DNA of 49,263 nt from assembly GCF_000591415.1 (NCBI RefSeq), contig NZ_JEMF01000020.1, forward strand, positions 1-49,263, written 5' to 3'. The position numbers and the translations under genes are program-made. The notes under the pieces are model-generated. The model did no database searches and was not told the DNA's origin. It saw nothing but the letters and a program-made list of their open reading frames with translations. Each line of letters opens with the position of its first letter. The first letter of the stretch is position 1. This DNA is from Cobetia crustatorum (GTDB lineage Bacteria; Pseudomonadota; Gammaproteobacteria; Pseudomonadales; Halomonadaceae). Positions 24,168 to 32,659 of this stretch are shown here, one piece after another.

Positions 24168-24650
24168 TAAACACTCACCTACCTTGAGATCATGAGTTCG
24201 GTTTGAACGCACATCCGCTGCAGCCACTCCCCAGGAGCTACCTTCAAGCAACGGTAAACCGCCACCTGCAGGCTAATCCGGCATCAATCATTCACCTGCA
24301 ACACCACCGGTGAGGGTAGCCATTACGGGCAGATTTCATGAATTAGGGAGCTTTTGCGGGGTGGTCGGATGTACGACCCAGTCTTGCAGAGTGCCATATT
24401 CTAGACATCTGGCACTGTCTTTGCAAACTCAGCCTGAGCAATCCTGTCTTCACAGACCGCACATGGCCGTTTCCCGGGATGCTCTTTTCTACTGCCACGA
24501 GCACTAGACCAAGACTGCCTCACGCGACACTCGGCCCTGCAGTCAGTAGAATGGCGATCATCCACGACGCAACTGACGTGCAGGCATTTGCATTACTGCA
24601 TGCCCCAGAATGTGTCGTCCTCTTATTCTGATATTTTCTGAGAGTCAGCC
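24168..24650. other. divergent intergenic region between rpsU and tsaD
   Basis: These 480 bases contain no convincing gene. They hold the rpsU promoter at 24398-24426 and presumably that of tsaD, for which I see no clear boxes. The rpsU leader would be about 225 nt long, and I see no well-formed regulatory structure in it. Confidence 0.5.
24398..24426 (-). promoter_or_regulatory. sigma70 promoter of rpsU-dnaG-rpoD
   Basis: On the minus strand TTGCAA (24421-24426), a 17-bp spacer and TAGAAT (24398-24403). The -10 box is the same as in the rRNA promoters at the left end of the window. Confidence 0.65.
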
Positions 24651-25691
24651 ATGCGCGTGCTCGGCATCGAGACTTCCTGCGACGAGACCGGCGTCGCCCT
24701 TTATGACACCGATGAGGGCCTGCTTGCGGACGCCCTCTACAGCCAGATTGCCATGCATGCCGAGTTCGGTGGCGTGGTACCGGAACTGGCCTCCCGCGAT
24801 CACACTCGCAAGCTGCTGCCATTGATCCAGCAGGTCATGGATGACGCCAACGTGACGGCCAGCGACATCGATGCCATCACCTATACGGCAGGCCCGGGAC
24901 TGGTCGGTGCGCTGATGGTCGGCGCCTCTACCGCGCATGGCCTCGCACGCGCATGGCGCGTGCCTGTACTCGGTGTACATCACATGGAAGGCCATCTGTT
25001 GGCACCCATGCTGGAAGATGATGCACCGGAATTCCCCTTCGTCGCATTACTGGTGTCTGGCGGACACACGCAGCTGGTCGCCGTGCGCGGATTGGGCGAA
25101 TACGAGTTGCTGGGCGAGTCCGTTGATGACGCTGCCGGCGAAGCCTTCGACAAGGCCGCCAAGATGCTGGAGCTGCCCTACCCTGGTGGCCCGCAGATCG
25201 CCAAACTGGCCGAGGAAGGTGACCCGAAGCGCTATCGCTTCCCACGCCCAATGACCGACCGACCGGGCCTCGACTTCAGCTTCTCTGGTCTCAAGACGCA
25301 TACCATGGTTACGCTCAAGAAGGCCAAGGCCAGCGGCGAAATGGATGAGCAGCATCGTGCCGATATCGCGCGCGCCTTCGAGGAAGCCGTCGTCGATACG
25401 TTAGTGATCAAATGCCGCCGTGCACTGGATAAAACCGGCCTCAAGCGTCTGGTCGTGGCCGGTGGCGTCAGTGCCAACACTCGGCTGCGTGAACGCTTGA
25501 GCCTTGAGCTCACCAAGCGCAATGCGCGCGCTTACTATCCACGTGGCTGCTTCTGCACCGATAACGGCGCCATGATTGCTTATGTCGGCGCTCAACGCCT
25601 GAATGCTGGCGAACAGGACACCGGCCCGATGCGCGCCGTACCGCGCTGGCCTCTCGATAGCCTCGTCCCCCCAAAATCATCAGGCATTTGA
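24651..25691 (+). CDS. tsaD: tRNA N6-adenosine threonylcarbamoyltransferase
   Basis: TsaD transfers the threonylcarbamoyl group to A37 of ANN-decoding tRNAs with TsaB and TsaE. The 346-residue protein begins [19 protein letters not shown] and has the metal-binding HxxxH in [10 protein letters not shown], the ASKHA features [10 protein letters not shown] and [12 protein letters not shown], and the C-terminal [10 protein letters not shown]. Length and motifs are complete. GAGAGTC precedes the ATG. Divergence from rpsU is the usual arrangement in gammaproteobacteria. A terminator follows directly. Confidence 0.98.
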   Translation: MRVLGIETSCDETGVALYDTDEGLLADALYSQIAMHAEFGGVVPELASRDHTRKLLPLIQQVMDDANVTASDIDAITYTAGPGLVGALMVGASTAHGLARAWRVPVLGVHHMEGHLLAPMLEDDAPEFPFVALLVSGGHTQLVAVRGLGEYELLGESVDDAAGEAFDKAAKMLELPYPGGPQIAKLAEEGDPKRYRFPRPMTDRPGLDFSFSGLKTHTMVTLKKAKASGEMDEQHRADIARAFEEAVVDTLVIKCRRALDKTGLKRLVVAGGVSANTRLRERLSLELTKRNARAYYPRGCFCTDNGAMIAYVGAQRLNAGEQDTGPMRAVPRWPLDSLVPPKSSGI

Positions 25692-25719
25692 TCCCTCGCC
25701 AGATACCGTAAAACACACA

Positions 25720-25756
25720 GAAAAATGCCCTGCCGGATCTCGGCAGGGCATTTTTC
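25720..25756. terminator. bidirectional terminator between tsaD and folK
   Basis: A 16-bp perfect stem (25720-25735 with 25741-25756) around GATCT, with A5 before and T5 after the GC-rich core. It serves convergent tsaD and folB-folK. Confidence 0.92.
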
Positions 25757-25820
25757 GCTGGGTGTGATCAACAGGGCTATCGATAGAGACTGCCATCAGC
25801 CTCTTCCCCACACTGCCCAT

Positions 25821-26360
25821 CTAGGCTGTAGCACTGGCCTGAGAGATTCTGCGGCAACGCCAACTGAAATCGACGGTCCACAAGCGCTGCTGCGCTGCAT
25901 GCCCTTCGGCCATGAAATCATGCCATAAACTGGCGTAATCACGACCACTGAGCGGATGCCGCTCGTCACCGAACGCCTCAGCCAACGGCAATAGCACGAA
26001 TGCATTACAGTCCACTTCATCGCGCGGCAGCATCACGCCATCGACCTCACCCGTCAGTGAGCCGACAGTGAGCAGATCAATATCCAGCGTGCGCGGACTG
26101 AACTTGGGGCTACCCTTGAGCCGACCGTTGGCAAACTCCAATTGCTTGCACCACGCCTGCAATTCACCCACTTCCCAGTCGCAGTCAAATCCCGCCACCA
26201 AATTGTAGAAGTTGCGTCCATCGATGAAGCCAACCGGCTCACTCTCATAGACCGACGACAGCGTCAGCGTACCGAAAGTCTCTTCGAGCGCATCCAGACA
26301 GAGACTGACGTGGTGATCACGCTCGATATTACTACCGATGGACATCAGCACCAGACTCAT
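25821..26360 (-). CDS. folK: 2-amino-4-hydroxy-6-hydroxymethyldihydropteridine pyrophosphokinase
   Basis: FolK pyrophosphorylates hydroxymethyldihydropterin in folate synthesis. The 179-residue protein starts MSLVLMSIGSNIERD (family GSN motif), has VYESEPVGF, and the HPPK signature SPRTLDIDLL near residue 89. Its ATG overlaps the folB stop codon (ATGA), so the two consecutive steps (aldolase and kinase) are translationally coupled. The C-terminus after PLSGRDYASLW is longer than in Escherichia coli. Confidence 0.95.
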   Translation of the reverse strand: MSLVLMSIGSNIERDHHVSLCLDALEETFGTLTLSSVYESEPVGFIDGRNFYNLVAGFDCDWEVGELQAWCKQLEFANGRLKGSPKFSPRTLDIDLLTVGSLTGEVDGVMLPRDEVDCNAFVLLPLAEAFGDERHPLSGRDYASLWHDFMAEGHAAQQRLWTVDFSWRCRRISQASATA

Positions 26361-26733
26361 GCGAGCTGGCCCATTGCCGGTGCCAACGTGCCACGTTCAA
26401 TGCGCACGCCCACCGCCGCCGCTTCAGGCACGGCGCCCGGTTTGCGCAGCGTCATGCGCAGCCAGGGGATACTGAATTCTGTACGCAACAATACCGCCAG
26501 CCGCTCAGCAAAGGTCTCTACCAGCTCGAAGCGACTCTCATCAGCATACGCCTGTATACGTGCACTGATGGCGGCGTAGTCCAATGTATGCGCCAGGTCA
26601 TCCCCCGCTGCCGCTGCGCGAATATCAGTGGCCATCTCCAGATCAATTACCAGACGCTGGCGAATGGTACGCTCCCAGTCATAGACTCCAATGACGGTCT
26701 CTACGGCCAGAGCTCGATCAGCACACGATCCAC
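26357..26733 (-). pseudogene. folB: dihydroneopterin aldolase, 5' end shifted by a one-base loss
   Basis: FolB converts dihydroneopterin to hydroxymethyldihydropterin. In one frame from 26635 the protein reads MATDIRAAAAGDDLAHTLDY and on to the end, but this lacks the family N-terminus. Upstream in that frame AVETVIGVYDWERTIRQR is encoded with no start codon before a TAA. In another frame GTG 26733 opens VDRVLIEL. Restoring one base near 26713 (GAGCTC to GAGGCTC) joins them into a normal 125-residue FolB. So the gene is either frameshifted or the sequence has a one-base error; for an essential folate gene the latter seems likelier. It is coupled to folK by ATGA. Confidence 0.8.
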
Positions 26734-26894
26734 GGCGTTACCTCTATGCTTGTCGGATGTACAAATAAAAACGACGCCCAGGGCCCCGCCATCATGCGAG
26801 AGATTCTACTGCACCCTGCCCCCGCTTGGCCAAGCTGCCCTCGACCTCCTGCATGCCCTAAAGCGTCATGCAGAACATCACGACGAGGTGACAC

Positions 26895-27515
26895 ATGCTG
26901 AATGCCTTGATCCATTGGGGGACAGAGCTTACGAGCTGGCAGCAGCTGAGCCTGCTGCTGGCCGCCGCCTATGCTTGTGGCTCAATCCTCGGCGCCGTGT
27001 GGTTATGTCAGATATTGCGCCTGTCAGACCCACGCCTTGCGGGATCATTCAACCCGGGGTTCTCCAACGTACTCAGGCTGCACGGCACTCTTCCTGCCAT
27101 GTTGGTGCTGGCCTTCGATGCCGCCAAGGGCATGCCGGCATTGTGGCTCGCGCTTCAGTTGTCACTGCCACCCTGGGCACTGGGATTGGTCGGACTGGCC
27201 GTGCTGGTGGGACATAGTCTGCCGCTGTGGCATCGCGGTCATCGTGGCGGCAAGGCCGTCGCTGCCGCGTTTGGCGTTCTGCTGATACTGGCGCCCGGTG
27301 TAGCACTGAGCTGTGCAGCATTATGGATAGGACTGGCGTGGCGACTGCGCACGGCAGCCATCGCCTCTTTGGTGGCAGGCCTGGCCGCACCGCTGTTCAG
27401 CCTATGGCTTGCGCCTGAGATGAGCGGCGTGATCCTGGTCTTTTCCAGTCTAATCGTGATCCGGCATGCCCTCAACTTGCGCCGCCTGAGCGACGGCAGC
27501 GAGCCGCGCCTGTAA
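26895..27515 (+). CDS. plsY: acyl-phosphate glycerol-3-phosphate acyltransferase (PlsY)
   Basis: PlsY is the membrane enzyme that acylates glycerol 3-phosphate with acyl-phosphate to start phospholipid synthesis. The 206-residue protein has about 5-7 hydrophobic segments and the three loop motifs in order: GSFNPGFSNVLR (usual GSGNPGATN), GHSLPLWHRGHRGGKAVA (usual GH..P....F.GGKGVA) and a C-terminal region. The substitutions (FSN for ATN, GGKAVA for GGKGVA) are notable. GAGGTG precedes the ATG. Divergent from folB, as in relatives; it converges on cca with only 11 bp between stops. Confidence 0.88.
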   Translation: MLNALIHWGTELTSWQQLSLLLAAAYACGSILGAVWLCQILRLSDPRLAGSFNPGFSNVLRLHGTLPAMLVLAFDAAKGMPALWLALQLSLPPWALGLVGLAVLVGHSLPLWHRGHRGGKAVAAAFGVLLILAPGVALSCAALWIGLAWRLRTAAIASLVAGLAAPLFSLWLAPEMSGVILVFSSLIVIRHALNLRRLSDGSEPRL

Positions 27516-27526
27516 GCCCGACAGCA

Positions 27527-28771
27527 TCAGTGGCCGTGACCACAGCCACACTGCGGCGCATGGACCTCCGGCATGAGATGCCACTCACTCAGTGCCGTAT
27601 CGATGGCCTGCTCACGCTGCTCGCTCAGCGCGCGGCCGATCTCAGCGCCCTTGAGCCCTTGTGCCACCAGCGATTGCGGAGACACCGCAGTGGCCGCCTT
27701 CCAGACCGCATTGCCGAGGCGCGCGAGCCCTGTGTCATCAACCGCCAGCAGCGCGACCAGCACCTGCTGACGCTCGCCACGTCGCCACGCATCGACGCCA
27801 TCCAGCCATGCCTTGAGATCTGTCGCGGTCACTCCTCCCTTACGCTGCGCAGCCTCGCGCAACTCACGACACAGGCGTGCCTGTTGCGCGGCGTCACGTA
27901 CAGCACTGGGCAAGCGTAGGTCTTGCGCCAGCACTTCAATCTCATCGCGATCCAGATGCTCCACCAACCGGGCCATACGCCAGCAAACCATCTCGGCCTC
28001 GTCTGCCAACCGACGCGGCAAATGATCCAGTTTAACCAGGGCCTGACGCAACATTTCTGCATCACGTGCCAACGCCGGCATCAGCACCGCCAGTGCCCCC
28101 AGCTCATCCAACAGCTGGAAATACGCTTCAGGGCTAGCTTCGCCAAGCGCTTTCTCGGTTTCCTTCCAGACACGCTCAGCCACCAGGTGTGAGACTTCAC
28201 CACTCTCGACCATGCTCACCATCAACCGACGCGTCTCATCGGCCACGGTAAACCCCAGGCCTTGATAACGCGCCAGGAAACGCGCGACACGCAAAACGCG
28301 TAGCGGGTCCTCACTGAAAGCAGCAGAGACATGACGCAACACCCGTGCTTCGAGATCAGCGAGGCCTCCATAAGGGTCAACCAGCTCACCCTGCCCAGGC
28401 TGACTATCCAGCGGCTCCGCCATCGCATTGATGGTCAGGTCGCGGCGAATCAGGTCTTCTTCCAGCGTCACTTCGGGGCTGGCATGCACACTGAAGCCGA
28501 CATAGCCGTGCCCCGACTTACGCTCGGTGCGCGCCAATGCATACTCTTCCTGTGTCTTCGGATGCAGAAAGACGGGAAAGTCACGCCCCACGGGACGGAA
28601 GCCACGCGACTGCATGTCTTCAACCGTCGCGCCAACCACGACGAAATCGCATTCATGCCACGGCCAGCCAAGGCGGGCGTCGCGCACGGCGCCGCCAACT
28701 CGATAGACCTCAAGACCGGTCAACAGACGGTCCGACGACGTGGTGAGCCGATGAGTGGCTATACGGGTCAT
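27527..28771 (-). CDS. cca: CCA-adding enzyme (tRNA nucleotidyltransferase)
   Basis: This enzyme adds or repairs the 3' CCA of tRNAs. The 414-residue protein has the class II pattern: [13 protein letters not shown] near residue 22, a catalytic-strand motif HECDFVVVG (usual DxDWVVVG, so the first Asp is Glu here), [31 protein letters not shown] and [24 protein letters not shown]. The HD phosphohydrolase motif of Escherichia coli Cca (HDLGKG) is absent. The C-terminus ends in a Cys/His cluster (CGCGHGH). AAGGAG precedes the ATG. Last gene of the long leftward run. Confidence 0.93.
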   Translation of the reverse strand: MTRIATHRLTTSSDRLLTGLEVYRVGGAVRDARLGWPWHECDFVVVGATVEDMQSRGFRPVGRDFPVFLHPKTQEEYALARTERKSGHGYVGFSVHASPEVTLEEDLIRRDLTINAMAEPLDSQPGQGELVDPYGGLADLEARVLRHVSAAFSEDPLRVLRVARFLARYQGLGFTVADETRRLMVSMVESGEVSHLVAERVWKETEKALGEASPEAYFQLLDELGALAVLMPALARDAEMLRQALVKLDHLPRRLADEAEMVCWRMARLVEHLDRDEIEVLAQDLRLPSAVRDAAQQARLCRELREAAQRKGGVTATDLKAWLDGVDAWRRGERQQVLVALLAVDDTGLARLGNAVWKAATAVSPQSLVAQGLKGAEIGRALSEQREQAIDTALSEWHLMPEVHAPQCGCGHGH

Positions 28772-28825
28772 GCTGCTCTCCTTTTCGCGTGACGAATGAT
28801 GGCGGGACGGGATGAAGAAAAATGC

Positions 28826-29152
28826 CTAGCTACCGCTCTCGACGTCATCGCCATGCGTTAGCTGATACTGGGTAAAACCGCCATCGAGGGAGTAGACGTT
28901 CTCGAAGCCCTGACCTGCCAACCAAGCAGCAGCCTGCTGACTTGAGTGGCCGTGATAGCAGACCACGACTAGTGGCCGGTCTCGAGGCGTGTCTTCGAAA
29001 ATAGCGCCTGCGCTAGCATTATCCAGATGACGACTACCCGGGATACGTCCCTGAGTGAAGCTCAGCGGATCGCGAATATCGAGCAAGGCGAGCGGCTGGT
29101 CACGTTCACGCCAGTCGCTAAGGGTAGCAAGATCGAGATGTTCGAAACTCAT
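28826..29152 (-). CDS. glpE: thiosulfate sulfurtransferase, single-domain rhodanese (GlpE)
   Basis: The 108-residue protein is a single rhodanese domain. The active-site loop is CYHGHSSQ with catalytic Cys65, and LLDIRDPLSFTQGRIPGS is the typical CH2A-type motif before it. It may transfer sulphane sulphur to cyanide or thioredoxin; its cellular role is open. Length equals Escherichia coli GlpE (108). It sits between apaH and cca in the leftward run, as in related bacteria. Confidence 0.9.
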   Translation of the reverse strand: MSFEHLDLATLSDWRERDQPLALLDIRDPLSFTQGRIPGSRHLDNASAGAIFEDTPRDRPLVVVCYHGHSSQQAAAWLAGQGFENVYSLDGGFTQYQLTHGDDVESGS

Positions 29153-29241
29153 GCGAACTCCGGTAACAAAAGAGGGAATGGGGAGAGGTGCGAGAAGGAG
29201 ATGAGGGGCAACTTGAATACGAAGAAGATACGGCTAACGAA

Positions 29242-30078
29242 TCAGGCATTAACGGCAGGTTCAAAGACGCGCTCGCCCGTCTCAAGATTCAGGGCCGTTA
29301 GCCCTCCGCCCCACACGCACCCGGTATCGAGCGCTTCGGCATCCTGCCGCGCAGCCGGCGTCTTTCCCTCCAGCGCAGCCCAGTGCCCGAACAGCAGGCG
29401 CGGGGAGTCATCCCAAGCACCTTCCGGGCGCGGATATTGGAACCAGGGACGATAACCTTCGGGCGCCGAACCGAGGCCCTCCTTGGCCGCGAAGTCCATC
29501 CGACCATCCTGGTCAATGAAACGCATACGCGTGAAGACATTGACGATGCAGCGCAGGCGATCCATCCCGCTGAGATCTTCCTGCCAAAGGTCCGGCGTAT
29601 TGCCGTACATATCGCCCAGAAAATCACGATAATGATCACCACTCAATACCGTCTCGGCCTCACGAGCAAAGGCGACAGACTGATCCAGCGTCCAGCTCGG
29701 CAACACGCCGGCATGGCTCATCACCGTGCGACGAGCCCCAATCATGGCTGTCACCATCAGTGGCTGACGGCGCAGCCAGTCGAGCAACTCATCGCGGTCT
29801 GGCGCGTCAAGAATGGGCATGAGCGTATCGGAGCGTTTGAGGCGGCCATAGCCTTCTGCCACGGCGAGCAGATGCAGATCATGATTACCCAGCACCACTC
29901 GAACGCTATCGCCGAGCGCTTTCACATGACGCAAGCACTCGAGCGAGCCTGGCCCACGATTGACCAAATCCCCCGCAAGCCACAACTCATCGCATTCCGG
30001 CTTGAAATCAAGCCGCTCCAGCAGCCGCACGAATTCTTCATGACAGCCCTGCAAATCGCCAATGGCCCACTGTGTCAT
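29242..30078 (-). CDS. apaH: bis(5'-nucleosyl)-tetraphosphatase, symmetrical
   Basis: ApaH hydrolyses Ap4A and decaps Np4-RNA. The 278-residue metallophosphatase shows GDLQGC, GDLVNRGPGSLE, GNHD and the later SHAG and FGHW metal-ligand motifs. Length matches Escherichia coli ApaH (280). It follows apaG and rsmA in the conserved rsmA-apaG-apaH order. Confidence 0.97.
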   Translation of the reverse strand: MTQWAIGDLQGCHEEFVRLLERLDFKPECDELWLAGDLVNRGPGSLECLRHVKALGDSVRVVLGNHDLHLLAVAEGYGRLKRSDTLMPILDAPDRDELLDWLRRQPLMVTAMIGARRTVMSHAGVLPSWTLDQSVAFAREAETVLSGDHYRDFLGDMYGNTPDLWQEDLSGMDRLRCIVNVFTRMRFIDQDGRMDFAAKEGLGSAPEGYRPWFQYPRPEGAWDDSPRLLFGHWAALEGKTPAARQDAEALDTGCVWGGGLTALNLETGERVFEPAVNA

Positions 30079-30146
30079 GCCTGCTCCCTGACCGTCATGA
30101 CGGCCTGACTCTGGTGAATGCTTGCGCGAAATCGTGTAATGACGAC

Positions 30147-30527
30147 CTAGTGGACCTGATGCGGACCAGCAAGACGAAATGGCGCAATGGCTATGTCGAA
30201 GGTGCGTGTATGCGTCGCGTCGCAGAAGGTATAAGCCCCCTGCATCACGCCCACTGGCATATCGAGTACGGCATGTGAGGTGTAGCTGAAACTCTCACCG
30301 GGCGCGATCAGCGGCTGCTTGCCGATGACCCCCTTACCGCGCACTTCCTGCTCATTGCCGCTGCCTTGGGTGATCTTCCAATAGCGAGCCAGCAACTGCA
30401 CCGTCTCGCCCGTGCCGTTATGCACTGTGATGGTATAGCGGAACACAAAGCGATTTTCTTCCGGGCGGCTATCGTCGGCACAGTACTCCGGCACTGTATC
30501 CACGCGAATAGCCGTCACGTCGCTCAT
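30147..30527 (-). CDS. apaG: Co2+/Mg2+ efflux protein ApaG
   Basis: ApaG is a 126-residue single-domain protein with an immunoglobulin-like fold and the family motifs FRYTITVHNGTGETVQLLAR, GKQPLIAPGESFSYTS and MQGAYTF. Its molecular role is not firmly known. The ATG overlaps the rsmA stop codon (ATGA). Context rsmA-apaG-apaH is conserved. Confidence 0.96.
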   Translation of the reverse strand: MSDVTAIRVDTVPEYCADDSRPEENRFVFRYTITVHNGTGETVQLLARYWKITQGSGNEQEVRGKGVIGKQPLIAPGESFSYTSHAVLDMPVGVMQGAYTFCDATHTRTFDIAIAPFRLAGPHQVH

Positions 30528-31420
30528 GCGTCGCTGCCGTCGTCATCGGCAACAGTCTCGCCATGACCGACATTACTGCGCGGACGCTTCTTCGGCGCAG
30601 AATCCGTCTTGGCGACTGTCATACCCTGATCGCTCAAGTGATTGCTGATCATGACCAGCTCCGCTACCGACAGGGTCTGCGGGCGACGCGAGGGGTCAAT
30701 ACCCAGCGCCGTGAGCTGATCCGCATCAATACGGCCCTTGAAGTTGTTGCGTAGCGTCTTGCGACGCTGGGAGAACGCTTCACGCACGATAACGGCCAGC
30801 AGCTTCTCGTCAGTCGCCGGATGCGGCAATGTCAGATGTGGCACCAGACGGACGATGGCGGACTCAACCTTGGGTGCCGGAAAGAAGGCCGTCGGCGGTA
30901 CGAGGAAGAGATTTTCTACCGCGCAGTAGTACTGGGTCATGACCGACAGACGGCCCCAATCAGTGCCACCGGGTTCAGCAGCCAGACGTTCGACCACTTC
31001 CTTTTGCAGCATGAAGTGCATGTCGGCGATGGCGCCGCGCGCTTCGAGCAGGTGGAAGATCAACGGCGTAGAGATGTTGTACGGAAGGTTGCCGACGACG
31101 CGCAGGGCAGGGCCATCACCCACCAAGTCGTGGAAATCGAAGCGCAGGGCATCGCCTTCGTGAATCACGAAATCCGGATAGTTGAAGAACTGCACGCGTA
31201 GACCCGGGATCAGATCACGATCCAGCTCGATCACTTCAAGCTTGCCGGCGGCCTCCAGCAGCGGGCCTGTCAGTGCGCCCTGCCCCGGACCGATCTCGAC
31301 CAGACGCTCACCTTCGTCCGGACGAATGGCATTCACGATGCGAGAGATGACACCGAGGTCCTGCAGGAAATTCTGACCAAAGCGCTTGCGTGCGCGGTGC
31401 GCCGGGAAATGTTGGGACAT
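30524..31420 (-). CDS. rsmA: 16S rRNA adenine(1518/1519)-N6 dimethyltransferase
   Basis: RsmA (KsgA) dimethylates two adjacent adenosines of helix 45 in 16S rRNA. The 298-residue protein has KRFGQNFL, the SAM-binding VEIGPGQGALT, and the catalytic NLPYNISTPLIFHLL. I start at ATG 31420 (MSQHFPAH); the longer frame to 31498 is not family-like. It has an unusual C-terminal tail of about 25 charged residues (KKRPRSN...ADDDGSDA) beyond the usual end. Confidence 0.96.
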   Translation of the reverse strand: MSQHFPAHRARKRFGQNFLQDLGVISRIVNAIRPDEGERLVEIGPGQGALTGPLLEAAGKLEVIELDRDLIPGLRVQFFNYPDFVIHEGDALRFDFHDLVGDGPALRVVGNLPYNISTPLIFHLLEARGAIADMHFMLQKEVVERLAAEPGGTDWGRLSVMTQYYCAVENLFLVPPTAFFPAPKVESAIVRLVPHLTLPHPATDEKLLAVIVREAFSQRRKTLRNNFKGRIDADQLTALGIDPSRRPQTLSVAELVMISNHLSDQGMTVAKTDSAPKKRPRSNVGHGETVADDDGSDA

Positions 31421-31609
31421 GGGACTGACTTTCCTCCGGGGAATCCTTGAAGATTCCCGACAACAAGACACCGCCCATGGCCTATCGATAGACAGCACAG
31501 GGCGATGAGACCATCAGTGATGGTCGAATGACTGGGGTAGCATCATCGCCACGAACGGGCGGACGCCTGACGGACCGTGAAACGGTCGCGCCCGAATGGG
31601 GAGATTATC

Positions 31610-32607
31610 TCAGTCTCGCGCGGCGGCTGCCATCTCGATGGCCACATGCACGGCTTGCACAAGGCTGCCAACATCGGCACGTCCGGTGCCAGCAAGGTCT
31701 AGCGCGGTACCGTGATCAACCGAGGTGCGCACGATGGGCAAGCCCAATGTGATATTGGCCGCCTGACCGAAGCCTGCATATTTGAGCACCGGCAGCCCCT
31801 GATCGTGATACATGGCCAGCACCGCATCAATACCATCGAGATGACGCGGCGTGAACAGAGTATCCGCTGGAAGTGGACCCTCGAGCTGCATGCCTTTCGC
31901 ACGTAACGCTTCAAGCGTCGGGATGATCACGTCGATCTCTTCATGCCCGAGATGCCCACCCTCACCCGCGTGAGGATTGAGTCCACACACTGCAATACGC
32001 GGTGCCTCGCGCCCGAAATAGCGCGTGAGATCGTGCGCAAGAATACCCAGCACTCGCGTGAGTCCTTCAGGCGTGATCGCATCAGCAACCTCGCGCAGTG
32101 GCAGGTGCGTTGTCGCCAGCGCCACACGCAAGCCAGGACAAGCCAGCATCATGACCACTTCCTCGACGCCACACACATCACGCAAGTATTCGGTATGGCC
32201 CGTAAAGCGACGTGCCCCGCCTCAATTACCGCCGCCTTGGACAATGGGGCCGTGACCATGGCACTCGCATGTCCTGCTTGGCAGGCAGCGATGGCCACAT
32301 CGAGCATGGCCAATACATGATCACCATTGCGCGCATCGATAACGCCCGGCTCGCTTGGCACTACCGAGGCCACCGGCCAGACGGCCAGGTGGCCATTTCG
32401 GACTGGCGGCAACGGATCACCCGGTGATACCTCATGCAGCGTGAGAGGCAGGCCCAACAACTGCGCACGACTCACCAACAGCTCAGGATCAGCCACCGCC
32501 ACCAGCTGTGCCGGAAAGGTTTCTGCCTGCGCCGCCAGCATCACTAGCAGCTCGGGCCCTATACCTGCCGGCTCTCCGGCGGTCAGCGCAATCACCTGAC
32601 TATTCAT
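31610..32607 (-). pseudogene. pdxA: 4-hydroxythreonine-4-phosphate dehydrogenase, interrupted by a one-base frameshift
   Basis: PdxA oxidises 4-phosphohydroxy-L-threonine in vitamin B6 synthesis. The N-terminal half (32607 to about 32205) reads MNSQVIALTAGEPAGIGPE... to VIEAGHVA, then leaves the frame. The rest is in another frame: TGHTEYLRD (metal ligand), [40 protein letters not shown] and [15 protein letters not shown]. Adding one T in the TTT run at 32204-32206 gives the expected FTGHTE and a normal 332-residue PdxA. All active-site motifs are intact on both sides, which favours a sequence error or very recent mutation. Its neighbours surA and rsmA are intact. Confidence 0.88.
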
Positions 32608-32659
32608 GCGTTAGCTCTACCTTGTGATGCGTTAGCCATGATGAGCCAGCCTTGATACA

